From CAZPUS01 sp964589825 (lineage in GTDB: Bacteria > Fibrobacterota > Chitinivibrionia > Chitinivibrionales > WJKA01): 64,000 nt of DNA. The notes under the pieces are model-generated. The model did no database searches. It had not been told where the DNA came from and was given only the letters and a program-made list of their open reading frames with translations. Numbering within the stretch: the stretch's first letter is position 1; the number at the start of each line of letters is the position of its first letter. Location: positions 1 to 64,000 of the forward strand of contig CAZPUS010000008.1 of assembly GCA_964589825.1 (NCBI GenBank), in the 5' to 3' direction. Below, one piece after another: positions 34,001 through 43,696 of this stretch. The translations under genes were made by a program, and so were the position numbers.

Positions 34001-34954
34001 TCACGATTCTTTGCTGCTGTGTACCGCATCCATAAACGGCTGCGACTGGTCATACGCGATGAGTATCTCCTCGCGAAGATCGTCGAGTACCTCTTCGTCC
34101 ATGGTGATGCCCTCCTGTGCAAAGATTTCCCAGAGCCGTTCATCGGCATGTTCCACCGATACCGTACCCGCATTGCCGATATTGCAGCTATGGCACAAGA
34201 GATTCGCAAGTGATACGATTGCGGCGACCTTCTGGTGAGACTCACTTCCCCAGGGTGTGTGATGAAACCGTATCGCTTCGGCGATCACATCCGGAATTTT
34301 CCAGCGTCCGGCAAGTACCCCACCGACCTGCGCATGATCGGTTCCGATAATTCGCTGCTCTACCTCACTCCAGGTATTGCCTTTGTCGGAGACGGTGCGG
34401 GCGATCTCCAGAAAGTCCTTTTTTGCGTAAAGGCTTATTACTATCTTGCCGATATCGTGCATAAGTCCGGCCACGAACGCCTGGCTGGCATACCCGGGAG
34501 CATATCGTTTTGCAAGTGTCTTCGCGGCTACACCACATCCGAGGGAATGTTCCCAGAACCTCGATACATCGAAATAGGCGTTGGACTCTGTATCGCGAAA
34601 CGTGTCGAGTACCGACAAAGAGAGCCCTATCTCCTTTACCGAATTGAATCCCAGCACCACGATTGCCATGTCGACCGAATATATCTCTCGCGGAAAGCCG
34701 TAATAGGCGGAATTTGCGAGTTTAAGCACTCGTGCGGTGAGTATCTGATCGTTGGAGACCAGACGTGCAAGCGAGCCGGCCGACGTCTTCGGATTGTCCA
34801 CCAGTTCGATCATTTTGGAAACCACACGCGGCAGAGTGGGAAGATTGATAATTCCCTTTGTAATCCGTGTGATCCTCGCCGCTTTTTCGGCGGATGCCCG
34901 TTGCTGCGGTTTCGGCTGTAATTGCTCTTCTGCGCTGCTATGCATCGATATCAA
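34001..34954 (-). CDS. HDOD-domain signalling protein
   Basis: A 317-aa cytoplasmic protein built around an HDOD domain (about 30-230): LPTLPRVVSKMIELV start, SNDQILTARVLKLANSAYYG, and GLMHDIGK near 165. HDOD proteins often accompany motility and chemotaxis genes and are thought to regulate signalling by binding partners, although their biochemistry is poorly known. I keep the TTG start at 34954, which has AGGA seven bases upstream; the in-frame ATG at 34945 is the alternative. It overlaps the preceding 100-aa gene by 17 bp and is the last gene of the flagellar block. Confidence 0.88.
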   Translation of the reverse strand: MISMHSSAEEQLQPKPQQRASAEKAARITRITKGIINLPTLPRVVSKMIELVDNPKTSAGSLARLVSNDQILTARVLKLANSAYYGFPREIYSVDMAIVVLGFNSVKEIGLSLSVLDTFRDTESNAYFDVSRFWEHSLGCGVAAKTLAKRYAPGYASQAFVAGLMHDIGKIVISLYAKKDFLEIARTVSDKGNTWSEVEQRIIGTDHAQVGGVLAGRWKIPDVIAEAIRFHHTPWGSESHQKVAAIVSLANLLCHSCNIGNAGTVSVEHADERLWEIFAQEGITMDEEVLDDLREEILIAYDQSQPFMDAVHSSKES

Positions 34955-35243
34955 TTATATGTCCTTCCGAATCGTCTTCGTTGTTTGTCGAATCCCGCTG
35001 CTGCCCGGGTTGTCTTCTGCGTCGACGGCGTCTGAATTCGCGGTAGCCTTTTTCGGAATCGGTGCGCTGCTGCTCGTGTGGGTTTTCCACTTCATTTGTC
35101 CGGGCCTGGCGAAGCGCTTTTTCCTGCGCCTCTATCTCTCCGCTGCGAATCTGGTACATGAGAGGAACTTTATTGCTCTCTTCCTGATGGCGCTCCATCT
35201 GGGTCAGATTATACAGCGATGCATGGAAGTCGACGATTCGCAT
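34938..35243 (-). CDS. Small flagellar-operon protein with arginine tract, unknown function
   Basis: A 101-aa hydrophilic protein beginning MRIVDFHASLYNLTQMERHQ, with a charged, probably coiled-coil middle (IEAQEKALRQARTNEVEN), a run REFRRRRRRRQ and an acidic tail (NEDDSEGHIIDIDA). There is no signal peptide or membrane helix. Similar short proteins with a conserved MRI-D start lie after fliA in other flagellar operons as far as I recall, but I know no function. It lies between fliA and the HDOD gene. Confidence 0.65.
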   Translation of the reverse strand: MRIVDFHASLYNLTQMERHQEESNKVPLMYQIRSGEIEAQEKALRQARTNEVENPHEQQRTDSEKGYREFRRRRRRRQPGQQRDSTNNEDDSEGHIIDIDA

Positions 35244-35369
35244 CCGTGTGTTCCTGGAAATGGTACAGGTGCACCGTGCGCACGCCTGCATACCCGGATT
35301 TACGCGTTGCCGGGAAATGAATTAGCTGCGGTTTTTACATACGCGCTCCGCATCTATGTGCAATATATA

Positions 35370-36134
35370 TTACGCATTCATCTTCTGCACTATTTTCGAA
35401 CGAAGTGCGACGATGGTTTTTGAATGGATCTGACTTACACGGGATTCGGATATATTGAGTACTACGCCAATTTCTTTGAGCGTCAGCTCCTCATAATGGT
35501 AGAGGGCAATAACGAGGCGCTGTTTTTCCGGAAGGGCGGCGATGGTTTCCTTGAGGATTTCCTTGAGCTCTTCGAAGCTTAATGATTTGAGAGGATTCTC
35601 ACTGCCGGGATCCTCGATCGTATCGATAAGTTTTATATCCTTTGAATCGGCATCCTTTTCCGGCATGCTCTCTTCGAGAGAAAGTATAGTAGCGGGGGTC
35701 ACTTCATACAGCAGGTTTTCGTACTCTTTTGTCGATAGTCCCAGTCGCTGGCACACTTCGTTATCGTAGGGGGATCGACCCAGTTCGTTTTCAAGTTCTG
35801 TATGTACTTTTTGAAGATCTCGTGCTTTCTGACGCACGGAGCGTGGTACCCAGTCGAGTGCGCGCAGCTCATCAAGTACTGCGCCCCGGATCTTGTGGCT
35901 GGCGAACGTTTCAAATTTGAATCCGCGCTCGGGTTCGAATGTTTCTACCGCACGTATAAGTCCCATTATGCCGCTGCTGTGCAGATCATCTTTGTCAACA
36001 GACGAGGGAAGGCGTACCGCAATACGTTCGACCACATACTTTACGATATGAGCGTATTCAACGAGCAGCTTGTCTTTCGCCTGTTTTGAATCGTGCGTTT
36101 TGTATTGTGTCCACAGCTCGTCAAGTGTTGCCAT
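35370..36134 (-). CDS. fliA: RNA polymerase sigma-28 factor (FliA/WhiG type)
   Basis: A 254-aa sigma-70 family factor for late flagellar and chemotaxis promoters. Region 2 reads KDDLHSSGIMGLIRAVETFEPERG in spirit (about 45-70) with FETFASHKIRGAVLDELR. Region 3 follows, and region 4 ends in LTLKEIGVVLNISESRVSQ, the helix-turn-helix for the -35 element. GGAG precedes the ATG. It is downstream of flhF/flhG as in many polar or periplasmic flagellates. The FlgM anti-sigma factor is not in the window. Confidence 0.94.
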   Translation of the reverse strand: MATLDELWTQYKTHDSKQAKDKLLVEYAHIVKYVVERIAVRLPSSVDKDDLHSSGIMGLIRAVETFEPERGFKFETFASHKIRGAVLDELRALDWVPRSVRQKARDLQKVHTELENELGRSPYDNEVCQRLGLSTKEYENLLYEVTPATILSLEESMPEKDADSKDIKLIDTIEDPGSENPLKSLSFEELKEILKETIAALPEKQRLVIALYHYEELTLKEIGVVLNISESRVSQIHSKTIVALRSKIVQKMNA

Positions 36135-36148
36135 AAAGGTTCTCCAGG

Positions 36149-36487
36149 TTAGGTCTCTTTCTTTTTACCCGCCGGGGGCTGCGACTGCTGCGCTGCTTTT
36201 CTGACGTAGTCGTTGCGGTGTTTGTATTGGTAAAGCCTTTGCATAATACCGTCTTCATATAAATCCGAATCGGTAGTTTCGCTGTTTTCGGCTATGTTGC
36301 GTAAAACCGCATCGGTGAGAATAAACATGAAAAGCCACGTCGCGGTGGCGGCAATTGCCGCCTTGAGTGCTGCGGAGAGGACCATGTTTATATTGAACAA
36401 ATCGGTGTAATCGATACTCACAAGGAATAAAATAAAAAATACGAGCAACCCGGTGATGCGTGCAATTCTGCTGATCCAGTATATCAT
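36149..36487 (-). CDS. Small membrane protein of the flagellar operon
   Basis: A 112-aa protein with two hydrophobic helices (about 11-27 and 42-65) and a hydrophilic C-terminal half (QRLYQYKHRNDYVRKAAQQSQ). Its ATG overlaps the flhG stop by four bases and fliA starts 14 bp after its end, so it is clearly a member of this operon. I recognise no family. Membrane location and a flagellar or regulatory role are inferred from sequence and position. Confidence 0.75.
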   Translation of the reverse strand: MIYWISRIARITGLLVFFILFLVSIDYTDLFNINMVLSAALKAAIAATATWLFMFILTDAVLRNIAENSETTDSDLYEDGIMQRLYQYKHRNDYVRKAAQQSQPPAGKKKET

Positions 36488-37407
36488 TGATCACCGCCTT
36501 CGCGTTGCGTGGTTGCTGTAGTATCGAAGAGACGGGCAAAGAAACCGGCCTGTTTTTGTGTGGGATAGCCGCAGAGTCTTCGTGCGAATCCATGTACCCG
36601 CTGGTAGACCTTATGCTTTGCATGTGAGTCCGCACACACGGTCTGTTTCCTTACATGTTCCGATATGCTTCTGTCAAAAGGAAGCACGCCGAGAAGTTTC
36701 ATATCTCTTTTTAGAAATTTTACTACCACGGCGGATAGTTTGTCAAATGTCTCTTTTCCTTCCTTATCCGAATGTACCATGTTCACCACATTGAGGATGG
36801 TTTCGGCTCCGCATTCGTAGAGCATTTTCGCCATGGCATACGCATCGGTAAACGATGTCGGCTCGGGGGTGAAAACGAGAACGTTTATATCGGCCATTGC
36901 CGCAAAATCGGTAGTGGCAGCCCCAATTCCCGCAGAGGTATCCATCACGATAAAGTGGTAGTTGTCTTCCAGGGAAGAGAGCTTGCGTTGCATCCTGCCA
37001 AGTCCGAGTGCATCCATATTCGCCATCTGTTGAATACCCGAAGCACCGGGAATGATATCGATATTCTGCGGACCTTTGATTATTACGTCTTTTATGTCAC
37101 ACTCGTCGCGGGCCACCTGTGCAAGGGTGGTGGCTGGGGCGCGTCCGAGAAGAATGTGGACGTTGGCAAGTCCCAGATCGGCATCGAACAGCAGCACTTT
37201 TTTGTTCAGAGAGGCAAGTGCGGTGCTGAGCATAAGTGCAATATTCGTCTTTCCTACACCGCCTTTTCCGCTGGTAACCGCAATACTTCGAGCCCGGGTG
37301 TTGGCCGGGGTACCCAATCGACTCTGCGCTCGTGTATGCGCCGGTTGCGGTGCGGTATCAGCTACGCCGGATGCCATTTTTCGCAGATTGTATGCCTGAT
37401 CCTTCAC
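36484..37407 (-). CDS. flhG: Flagellar number regulator FlhG (MinD/ParA ATPase, YlxH)
   Basis: A 307-aa MinD-like ATPase that limits flagellar number and works against FlhF. The deviant Walker A is SGKGGVGKTNIA near 47-58, followed by DADLGLANVHILLG and MDTSAGI. The N-terminal 20 residues (QAYNLRKMASG) resemble the FlhF-activating DQAxxLR segment. The start is GTG with GGGAG upstream; it overlaps the flhF stop and, at the other end, the small membrane protein gene. The order flhA-flhF-flhG-fliA is typical of polar or subpolar flagellates. Confidence 0.93.
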   Translation of the reverse strand: MKDQAYNLRKMASGVADTAPQPAHTRAQSRLGTPANTRARSIAVTSGKGGVGKTNIALMLSTALASLNKKVLLFDADLGLANVHILLGRAPATTLAQVARDECDIKDVIIKGPQNIDIIPGASGIQQMANMDALGLGRMQRKLSSLEDNYHFIVMDTSAGIGAATTDFAAMADINVLVFTPEPTSFTDAYAMAKMLYECGAETILNVVNMVHSDKEGKETFDKLSAVVVKFLKRDMKLLGVLPFDRSISEHVRKQTVCADSHAKHKVYQRVHGFARRLCGYPTQKQAGFFARLFDTTATTQREGGDQ

Positions 37408-38687
37408 ACGAAACTCCCTTCGAACAGGCGGGTGACAAGACGCGATGAATTCGCGACTTCTATATCATCGGGTACGGACTGTCCGGTGGTAAAGTACGAC
37501 ATTGGAATCGAGGTGTGGTACACTGTGTTAAAGACATTTCCCACGCAGACCGTCTCGTCGATTTTGGTAAAAAGCAATCGGTTCACCTCGAGCGAATTGT
37601 ATCGTTTTACCACCTGTGTGAGGTCCGAATCTTTCATGGTAGCACTCAATACGAGATGGGTTTCATCAGGAGCGAGGGCGTAATGAAACATTCCCAGCTC
37701 TTCCATGTGGTCGGGGTTGTTCTGACTGCGGCCTGCGGTATCGATAAATACCACGTCCGCATCCGACTCCTGCCGGAGTGCGTCTTCTACCTCATCCGGA
37801 GAAAAAACGACTGACAGGCGGGCGCCGATGATTTCCGAAAACGCACGGATCTGTTCGATGGCGGCGACCCGATAGGTGTCTGCAGTGATTATGCTGACCT
37901 GCTTGCCCCTGTTGATAACCAGATACGAGGCGAGTTTTGCGATCGTGGTGGTTTTGCCCGTACCGGTGGGGCCCACGAACGCAATACGAACGCCACGATT
38001 GTGGTTCGTATCGATCGGTCCCGATACCGGTAGTGTTTCGGCAAATGCATGGGCCAGGCGCTCATTGTCGACCGTATCGGCAGAAGGGGCATATTTAGAA
38101 CGGGCATGGTCTATTATTTTTTTTGCATATGTAGGATGCACCTCCACCTTTAAAAGACGCCGGTAGAGTGTTTCCCATATACCGCTGTAGCGGGGTTCAG
38201 GCCCTGATTGTGTCTGATGTGCCGATATCTTCTTCATCATTTTTTTCAGATCGGCGATTTCTTTTTTAAGCTCTTCGTATTCGGGTGATGAACCATCCGA
38301 AGGGCCCGCGTTTGTCTGCGGTTTTGCGCCGGAGGATGGCGGCGGTGACTGAACGCTGCCGGACGGGGGGGCTTGTGTGTGGGCTGCACCATTTCCGGGG
38401 CGATTAACAGAGGATTGTTGTTGCGCAGAGCCGGAGCGGGTCGGTGTCGCTGTAGGTTTGCGACCGTAAACCGGTGGAGATTTTAGCGTGATAGGTGTGA
38501 ACGCCTGTGTTTTCGATGTGCGTTCGTCGATAGCTGCGGTAACCTCAATGGCGTCCTGCCCCCCCATCGCGAACATTTTTTTAGGAAGTTTGCGGCTTTT
38601 GAGTATTACGGCATCGTCACCAAGATCTTCCTTGATCTTGACCATCGCTTCTTTCATACTCGCTGCGGTATATTTTTTTATTCTCAT
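37404..38687 (-). CDS. flhF: Flagellar placement GTPase FlhF (SRP family)
   Basis: A 427-aa protein. The N-terminal B domain MRIKKYTAASMKEAMVKIK is typical. A Pro/Gln/Ser-rich linker (about 85-135) follows, then an N domain and the SRP-type GTPase G domain with GPTGTGKTTTIAKLA, DTYRVAAIEQ, DTAGRSQ and TKIDE motifs. It recruits early flagellar parts to the cell pole. The linker is low-complexity, as often in FlhF. It lies 49 bp after flhA and overlaps flhG. Confidence 0.94.
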   Translation of the reverse strand: MRIKKYTAASMKEAMVKIKEDLGDDAVILKSRKLPKKMFAMGGQDAIEVTAAIDERTSKTQAFTPITLKSPPVYGRKPTATPTRSGSAQQQSSVNRPGNGAAHTQAPPSGSVQSPPPSSGAKPQTNAGPSDGSSPEYEELKKEIADLKKMMKKISAHQTQSGPEPRYSGIWETLYRRLLKVEVHPTYAKKIIDHARSKYAPSADTVDNERLAHAFAETLPVSGPIDTNHNRGVRIAFVGPTGTGKTTTIAKLASYLVINRGKQVSIITADTYRVAAIEQIRAFSEIIGARLSVVFSPDEVEDALRQESDADVVFIDTAGRSQNNPDHMEELGMFHYALAPDETHLVLSATMKDSDLTQVVKRYNSLEVNRLLFTKIDETVCVGNVFNTVYHTSIPMSYFTTGQSVPDDIEVANSSRLVTRLFEGSFV

Positions 38688-38736
38688 AGCGATGTAGATG
38701 CCTTTTCTTCGTTAAAAGCTGCGTGTAACAGTGCGA

Positions 38737-40854
38737 TCAGGTGTTCTGCGATTGCTGGTTCTGATTATTGGGATTGTTAAGCGTTACCATTCCAATGGAG
38801 CGGATTTCGACGCCGCTGACGATCTCATTGTACGACAATACGGTCAGCTCGGGATAGGTAGTTTCGGTAAAGCGTTTGAGTGCACTTCGTATGGTCGGAG
38901 AGCAGATGAGCACCGGGGCTTCGTTCTGCTGTTTTACTTCATCGATCTGACTGCCCAGCGCCTCAAGAAAGGCGTTGGCATCCTGTGGTGAGACCGCAAT
39001 ACGAAAACCGGCATCACTCTCCTGCAGCGCCTGCTCGAAACTCGCTTCGATATTTGGATCGAGCGTAATGACCGGTATTTTGCTGTTTTCGTCTTTGTGC
39101 ATAGTACAGATCTGTTCGGAGAGGGCATTACGCACGTATTCGGTAAGAATTTCGATATTCTTGTTTTTGGGTGCGAAATCGGCGAGTGTTTCGAGAATGA
39201 GAGCCAGATCCCGGATCGGGACTTTTTCGTAGAGCAGATTCTGCAGTACATTATGTACCTGGCTCACAGTCAGGATATTGGGAATAAGCTCGTTAACAAC
39301 CGCGGGATGCGTCTCTTTAATATTGTCGATCAGGTTCTGTACATCCTGGCGTGTCAGCAGTTTGTAGGCGTTTGACTTGAGTATTTCGGTCAGGTGCGTG
39401 GCGAGTACGGCCGGCAGTTCCACCACGGTATACCCGGCGATTTCCGCTTCTTCTTTTTGTGTCTCGGTAATCCACAGTGCCGGCAGGCCGAAGGCCGGCT
39501 CTACTGTTTCGACCCCTTTGATTTTCTTTGTGGCGGTGCCGGGATCCATGGCCAGATAGGAGCCGCTCATGAGCTCACCCGCACCCGCTTCTATTGTCCG
39601 TATTTTTATTTTGTATTCGTTCGGCTTGAGTTGTATGTTATCCCGTATGCGTACCGGCGGGATAATAATGCCGAACTCCTGGGCGAGCTGGCGCCGTATC
39701 ATGGTGATACGATCGAGCAGATCGCCGCCCTGATTACGGTCGACCAGCGGAATCAGCCCATAGCCGATTTCCAGCTCCAGGGGATCGACATAAAGATAAT
39801 CCTCCGGTTTTTCCTCCTGGGGTTCTGTCTCAGGAGGTTGTTCCTGCTGGGCCTGCGCCTGTTGAGCCTCTTTGCGAAAACCCATCCATGCGACTGCGAT
39901 GGTGGCGGTGCCCAGGGCAATGAAGGGTATTTTTGGAAAGCCCGGAATAAGCGCGAAAAAGAGCATTACCGCGCCGGAGATGATGAGTACTTTTTTGTTG
40001 CGAAAGAGCTGGTCGCCGATCTCTTCCCCGAGATTCGCCTGTTTTGCAGCACGGCTGACCAGAATGCCCGAGCCGGTCGATATCATCAGTGCGGGGATCT
40101 GGGTTACCAGTCCGTCCCCGATCGTAAGGCGGGTATAGGTGTGTACCGCCGTGCCGAAATCCATTCCCATCTGCGCGACCCCGATGATAAGTCCGCCGAT
40201 GATATTGATAATCACGATAAGAATACCGGCGATCGCATCGCCCTGTACGAATCGTGACGCACCATCCATGGCTCCGTGAAACTCCGCCTCCTGGGCCACT
40301 TTTTCGCGTCGTTCTCTGGCCTGCTGTTCGTCGATGATACCGGAGTTCATATCGGCATCGATCGCCATCTGCTTTCCCGGCATTGCGTCAAGGGTAAAAC
40401 GTGCCGATACTTCGGCAATACGTCGTGCACCACGGGTTACCACCACGAATTGTACGATAATGATAATAACGAAGATGATAAAACCCACCACCTCGTTGCC
40501 TTTGGTTACAAAGGTACCGAACACCTGAATTACCTGCCCCGCATCCGCCTGACTCAGAATGAGCCGCGTAGTCGCCACGTTGAGCGAAAGCCGAAACAAT
40601 GTGACGGTGAGAAGAAGCGAGGGAAACACAGAAAAATCGACCGGATCCATGTTATACATAGTCGAGAGAAGCACGACCAGGGCGAGGCTCATGTTCAGTG
40701 CCAGCAGCATATCCATGATCATCGTGGGAATAGGAATGACCATTACCGCGAGTATAGCCACCACGCCGAGAACGATTACCGCCTCCCGGCTCTGAGTGAG
40801 TGTGCGGACAAAACCGCTGCCCATTACTCCGCGTATGCTGTTTGAAATATTCAT
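38737..40854 (-). CDS. flhA: Flagellar export apparatus protein FlhA
   Basis: A 705-aa protein with eight predicted N-terminal transmembrane helices (about 25-325), a cytoplasmic FHIPEP-type loop (RFTLDAMPGKQMAIDADMNSG region, ligand-rich) and a large C-terminal cytosolic domain that docks chaperone-substrate complexes. ADMNSGIIDEQQARERR is the family signature. A Gln/Glu/Pro-rich linker joins the halves near 335-350. It sits in the export gene order but is separated from flhB by an unrelated 578-aa gene. Confidence 0.96.
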   Translation of the reverse strand: MNISNSIRGVMGSGFVRTLTQSREAVIVLGVVAILAVMVIPIPTMIMDMLLALNMSLALVVLLSTMYNMDPVDFSVFPSLLLTVTLFRLSLNVATTRLILSQADAGQVIQVFGTFVTKGNEVVGFIIFVIIIIVQFVVVTRGARRIAEVSARFTLDAMPGKQMAIDADMNSGIIDEQQARERREKVAQEAEFHGAMDGASRFVQGDAIAGILIVIINIIGGLIIGVAQMGMDFGTAVHTYTRLTIGDGLVTQIPALMISTGSGILVSRAAKQANLGEEIGDQLFRNKKVLIISGAVMLFFALIPGFPKIPFIALGTATIAVAWMGFRKEAQQAQAQQEQPPETEPQEEKPEDYLYVDPLELEIGYGLIPLVDRNQGGDLLDRITMIRRQLAQEFGIIIPPVRIRDNIQLKPNEYKIKIRTIEAGAGELMSGSYLAMDPGTATKKIKGVETVEPAFGLPALWITETQKEEAEIAGYTVVELPAVLATHLTEILKSNAYKLLTRQDVQNLIDNIKETHPAVVNELIPNILTVSQVHNVLQNLLYEKVPIRDLALILETLADFAPKNKNIEILTEYVRNALSEQICTMHKDENSKIPVITLDPNIEASFEQALQESDAGFRIAVSPQDANAFLEALGSQIDEVKQQNEAPVLICSPTIRSALKRFTETTYPELTVLSYNEIVSGVEIRSIGMVTLNNPNNQNQQSQNT

Positions 40855-40866
40855 GATAATTGCACG

Positions 40867-42603
40867 CTATTGTGTTGTATGAAATAGCAGAAAAAGTGAA
40901 TCCATGGCATTAATCGTGTCATGTACCTGCACCTTGAGCCAGGTCGAATCGGTGGCAACGCGCCAGAGCGAGTCGGTTCGTGAGAGCAATGAGTCCGGCT
41001 GAGTGCTGCGCTGCAGATACCAGCGATAGTTGAGTGTATCGATCGTATCGAGCTGGGTCGCGAATACAAAAAAACATGCACTGTCACCAGCCGGCGCACC
41101 ATACCGGGTGGTATCATTAACAGTTTCTGGTGTGGCGGTAGAGTCATTGGATGGTGCAAATACACGTATCGAGTCTATCTGCGGCGCATGATCGGGGGTG
41201 ACAAAAAGGGAACAGACTGTGGTTACCACAGTGTCGGATGCATAGACCGAGTCGCGCAGCATGACCGTTACCGTATCAATAAACAGTGATTCGGTTGCGG
41301 TGACTGTATATGCCAGGGTGTCTGAAACCGAATCGACGATAGTGGCGTATTCTGAACGTACATTGCGCCAGCGACGTGTGCGCGTCCGTGCGTTAGTATC
41401 CGTGGAATTAAAGGCCACGGCGTAGAGGGTATCGGATACATCGAAGCGTAGTTGAAAATTGCTGCATGGGGCGGAGTAGACCGAATCCGCGATACGCATG
41501 CTGTCGACTACAGGTGTGCGAATAACCATACCGTAACCGATAGCGATACGGGCGTGCGAACTTGTGTCGCCGCTGCGGTCACTCACCCATACCGATACCG
41601 TATCGAGCCCACGATCCGAGACTGTGCACACGCTGCTGGTGCATATATAGGAAACCAAGGCGCCGGTGTCTGAAGTGGCGGAGTAGATGCTGCCGTAGTG
41701 GCCGGTGGTGTTCCAGTGGTAGCGCAGCTGTGATGCGGTCGCATCACTGTCGTTTGCACTGAGACGAAGGGTAAGGGTATCAAGCGCGGTGTCTCTGTAT
41801 ACCTTGAGCTCTGCAAAATCACTCCAGGAGGTATCGCCAGCCGTCAGCGAAGTGAGATACGGCGATTTGTTCGGAACCCCTGAAGTAAAGAGTATCACTT
41901 TATGGTCTTTACCACCGTCGTTATCGTTGACAAAACACCATAATGTGTCGGGCATGACGATCGAATTCCGCGTGATGGTGTAGCTCGCACTGCTTCCCGC
42001 ACGCTCTCTGTCATTGTGGTAAAAAGCGTATTTGAGCGCGGAGGGGTTTTCCTGATCCGCGGCGGTAATTGTTACCTGCAGCGAGGATGGTATGGTATCG
42101 AGAATATATGACACCGTGTCGTATTGCTGTGTGGTAAAAAGTGAATCGGCGATGCGAAGCGAGGTTATCTTTGGGGCGATATTAACCACCGAGACGATCA
42201 CCGGGTTGCTTTGTACACCGTTACAGGTAACCCAGACGGAGTCGTAGCGTGTGTATACGCCGCGTATCGTATCCATAAACGGGGGAAGCTGTTGCCACTG
42301 CAGCTGAAACTCAATTTGCGTTACCCGGGCATCGGGGTGCCGTTGTGAGGTAGCCAGTGCCCATGTATGAAAGTCGAGGTCACTTACCTTCTGGGTGTCG
42401 GGAAGTTCTATAATTGCACGTATCGGATCGCCGGAGAAAACACCGTAATGCGTTCCTTTGTCAACCACACTCAGGGATATTTCGTAATGTTCGTTCTGTG
42501 CAGGTTCATTAAGGCTGCAGAAAAGCCACAGGCTGAGAGCGAGTGCTCCCGTGAGGCGAAAAATAGCGATGTGGTGACTGGGTATTGGGAATGATCGCTG
42601 CAT
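40867..42603 (-). CDS. Large exported Ig-like-repeat protein inserted between flhB and flhA
   Basis: A 578-aa protein with an N-terminal hydrophobic segment (ALALSLWLFC near 18-27, signal peptide or anchor) followed by repeated beta-sandwich-like units rich in Asp, Ser, Thr and Val. Phrases such as LRLSANDSDATASQLRYHWNT and VTITAADQENPSALKYAFY recur, as in PKD, Ig-like or cadherin-like domains. The ATG at 42603 follows the flhB stop by one base and has an AGGCAG ribosome-binding site inside flhB, so it is co-translated with flagellar genes. I know of no flagellar export protein like this. It might be a surface or sheath component, or an accidental operon passenger. Confidence 0.75.
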   Translation of the reverse strand: MQRSFPIPSHHIAIFRLTGALALSLWLFCSLNEPAQNEHYEISLSVVDKGTHYGVFSGDPIRAIIELPDTQKVSDLDFHTWALATSQRHPDARVTQIEFQLQWQQLPPFMDTIRGVYTRYDSVWVTCNGVQSNPVIVSVVNIAPKITSLRIADSLFTTQQYDTVSYILDTIPSSLQVTITAADQENPSALKYAFYHNDRERAGSSASYTITRNSIVMPDTLWCFVNDNDGGKDHKVILFTSGVPNKSPYLTSLTAGDTSWSDFAELKVYRDTALDTLTLRLSANDSDATASQLRYHWNTTGHYGSIYSATSDTGALVSYICTSSVCTVSDRGLDTVSVWVSDRSGDTSSHARIAIGYGMVIRTPVVDSMRIADSVYSAPCSNFQLRFDVSDTLYAVAFNSTDTNARTRTRRWRNVRSEYATIVDSVSDTLAYTVTATESLFIDTVTVMLRDSVYASDTVVTTVCSLFVTPDHAPQIDSIRVFAPSNDSTATPETVNDTTRYGAPAGDSACFFVFATQLDTIDTLNYRWYLQRSTQPDSLLSRTDSLWRVATDSTWLKVQVHDTINAMDSLFLLFHTTQ

Positions 42604-42604
42604 G

Positions 42605-43675
42605 TTAAGCTGCCTGTTTGCGTTGAAATCTGTATACATACGCAAGTATTTCCGCGACTGCGTTGTAAAATTCGACCGGGATATCGTCGCCGGGCTCGAC
42701 GCTGTCATACATGGCTCGTGCCAGCGGCTTGTCTTCCACTATCGGCACCTCGTGCTCCTGGGCAATTTCACGTATGCGCTGTGCCTGATGCTGTTTGCCT
42801 TTTGCCACCACCTGCGGGGCATTCATGGTACTGCCTTCATAGCGAATGGCGATTGCCAGGTGGGTAGGGTTGGTCACGACGACGGTCGCTTCGGGGACCT
42901 CCTGCATCATTCGCCGGCGTGACATCTCCCGCTGCAGTTGCTGCATTCTCTGTTTCACCTGCGGGTCTCCTTCCATCTCCTTGCGTTCGTCCTTCATCTC
43001 TTTTTTGGTCATCATGAGTTGCTTTCGATTTTCATACCGCTGATAGATGTAATCTATAATCGCGATAAGTATAAGTATGAGTCCAACACGAAACATAACG
43101 AGAAAAGTAACTCTGCTGATGAAAAAGAAAATGCCGGCGGCATTCGCATATGCAAGTGCCAGGCAGTCTTTAAACTGTCCTCGAATGGTTATATAAGCCA
43201 CCACGGCGACGATACCGATTTTGGCGATACTTTTAGCCGCTTCCATAAGTGAACGGGGACTGAGCAGACGTTTGAACCCCGAAAGTGGGTTTATTTTTTC
43301 GAGCTTTGGAGTGAGTGGCTGAGCGGTAAACAGTACGCCGACCTGGATATAATTCGCGATGAGTCCCGCAGCAAGAATACAGGCACCGAACGGCAGCATA
43401 ATGGTGCCCAGCGAAGTAAACGATTCTCTGAACAAATTAACGGTCGTGGTCTGCGTAAGCTCTATGGTCGAGATGCGCTGTAGAAACGTCGGGAAAAGCT
43501 GCATAATTTCTTTGAACATCCACGGACCAACCATGCGCAGAAACAGTGAGGCGGATATTAGAATCAACGCGCTATTCACATCGTTGCTTTTGGGAATATT
43601 ACCGCGTTCCCGAGCCTGCTGCAGCTTTCGTTCGGTAGGTTGTTCTGTTTTTTCCTGTCCATCTTGTTCGGCCAC
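42605..43675 (-). CDS. flhB: Flagellar export switch protein FlhB
   Basis: A 356-aa protein: N-terminal EKTEQPTERKLQQARERGN, four transmembrane helices, and a cytoplasmic domain with the autocleavage motif NPTH near 269-272 (VVTNPTHLAIAIRY). That motif switches export from hook to filament substrates. The start is GTG with AAAGGA. It is followed immediately by the Ig-like gene. Length and motifs are normal. Confidence 0.96.
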   Translation of the reverse strand: MAEQDGQEKTEQPTERKLQQARERGNIPKSNDVNSALILISASLFLRMVGPWMFKEIMQLFPTFLQRISTIELTQTTTVNLFRESFTSLGTIMLPFGACILAAGLIANYIQVGVLFTAQPLTPKLEKINPLSGFKRLLSPRSLMEAAKSIAKIGIVAVVAYITIRGQFKDCLALAYANAAGIFFFISRVTFLVMFRVGLILILIAIIDYIYQRYENRKQLMMTKKEMKDERKEMEGDPQVKQRMQQLQREMSRRRMMQEVPEATVVVTNPTHLAIAIRYEGSTMNAPQVVAKGKQHQAQRIREIAQEHEVPIVEDKPLARAMYDSVEPGDDIPVEFYNAVAEILAYVYRFQRKQAA

Positions 43676-43696
43676 GCGTTTATTCCTTTGTTGACA

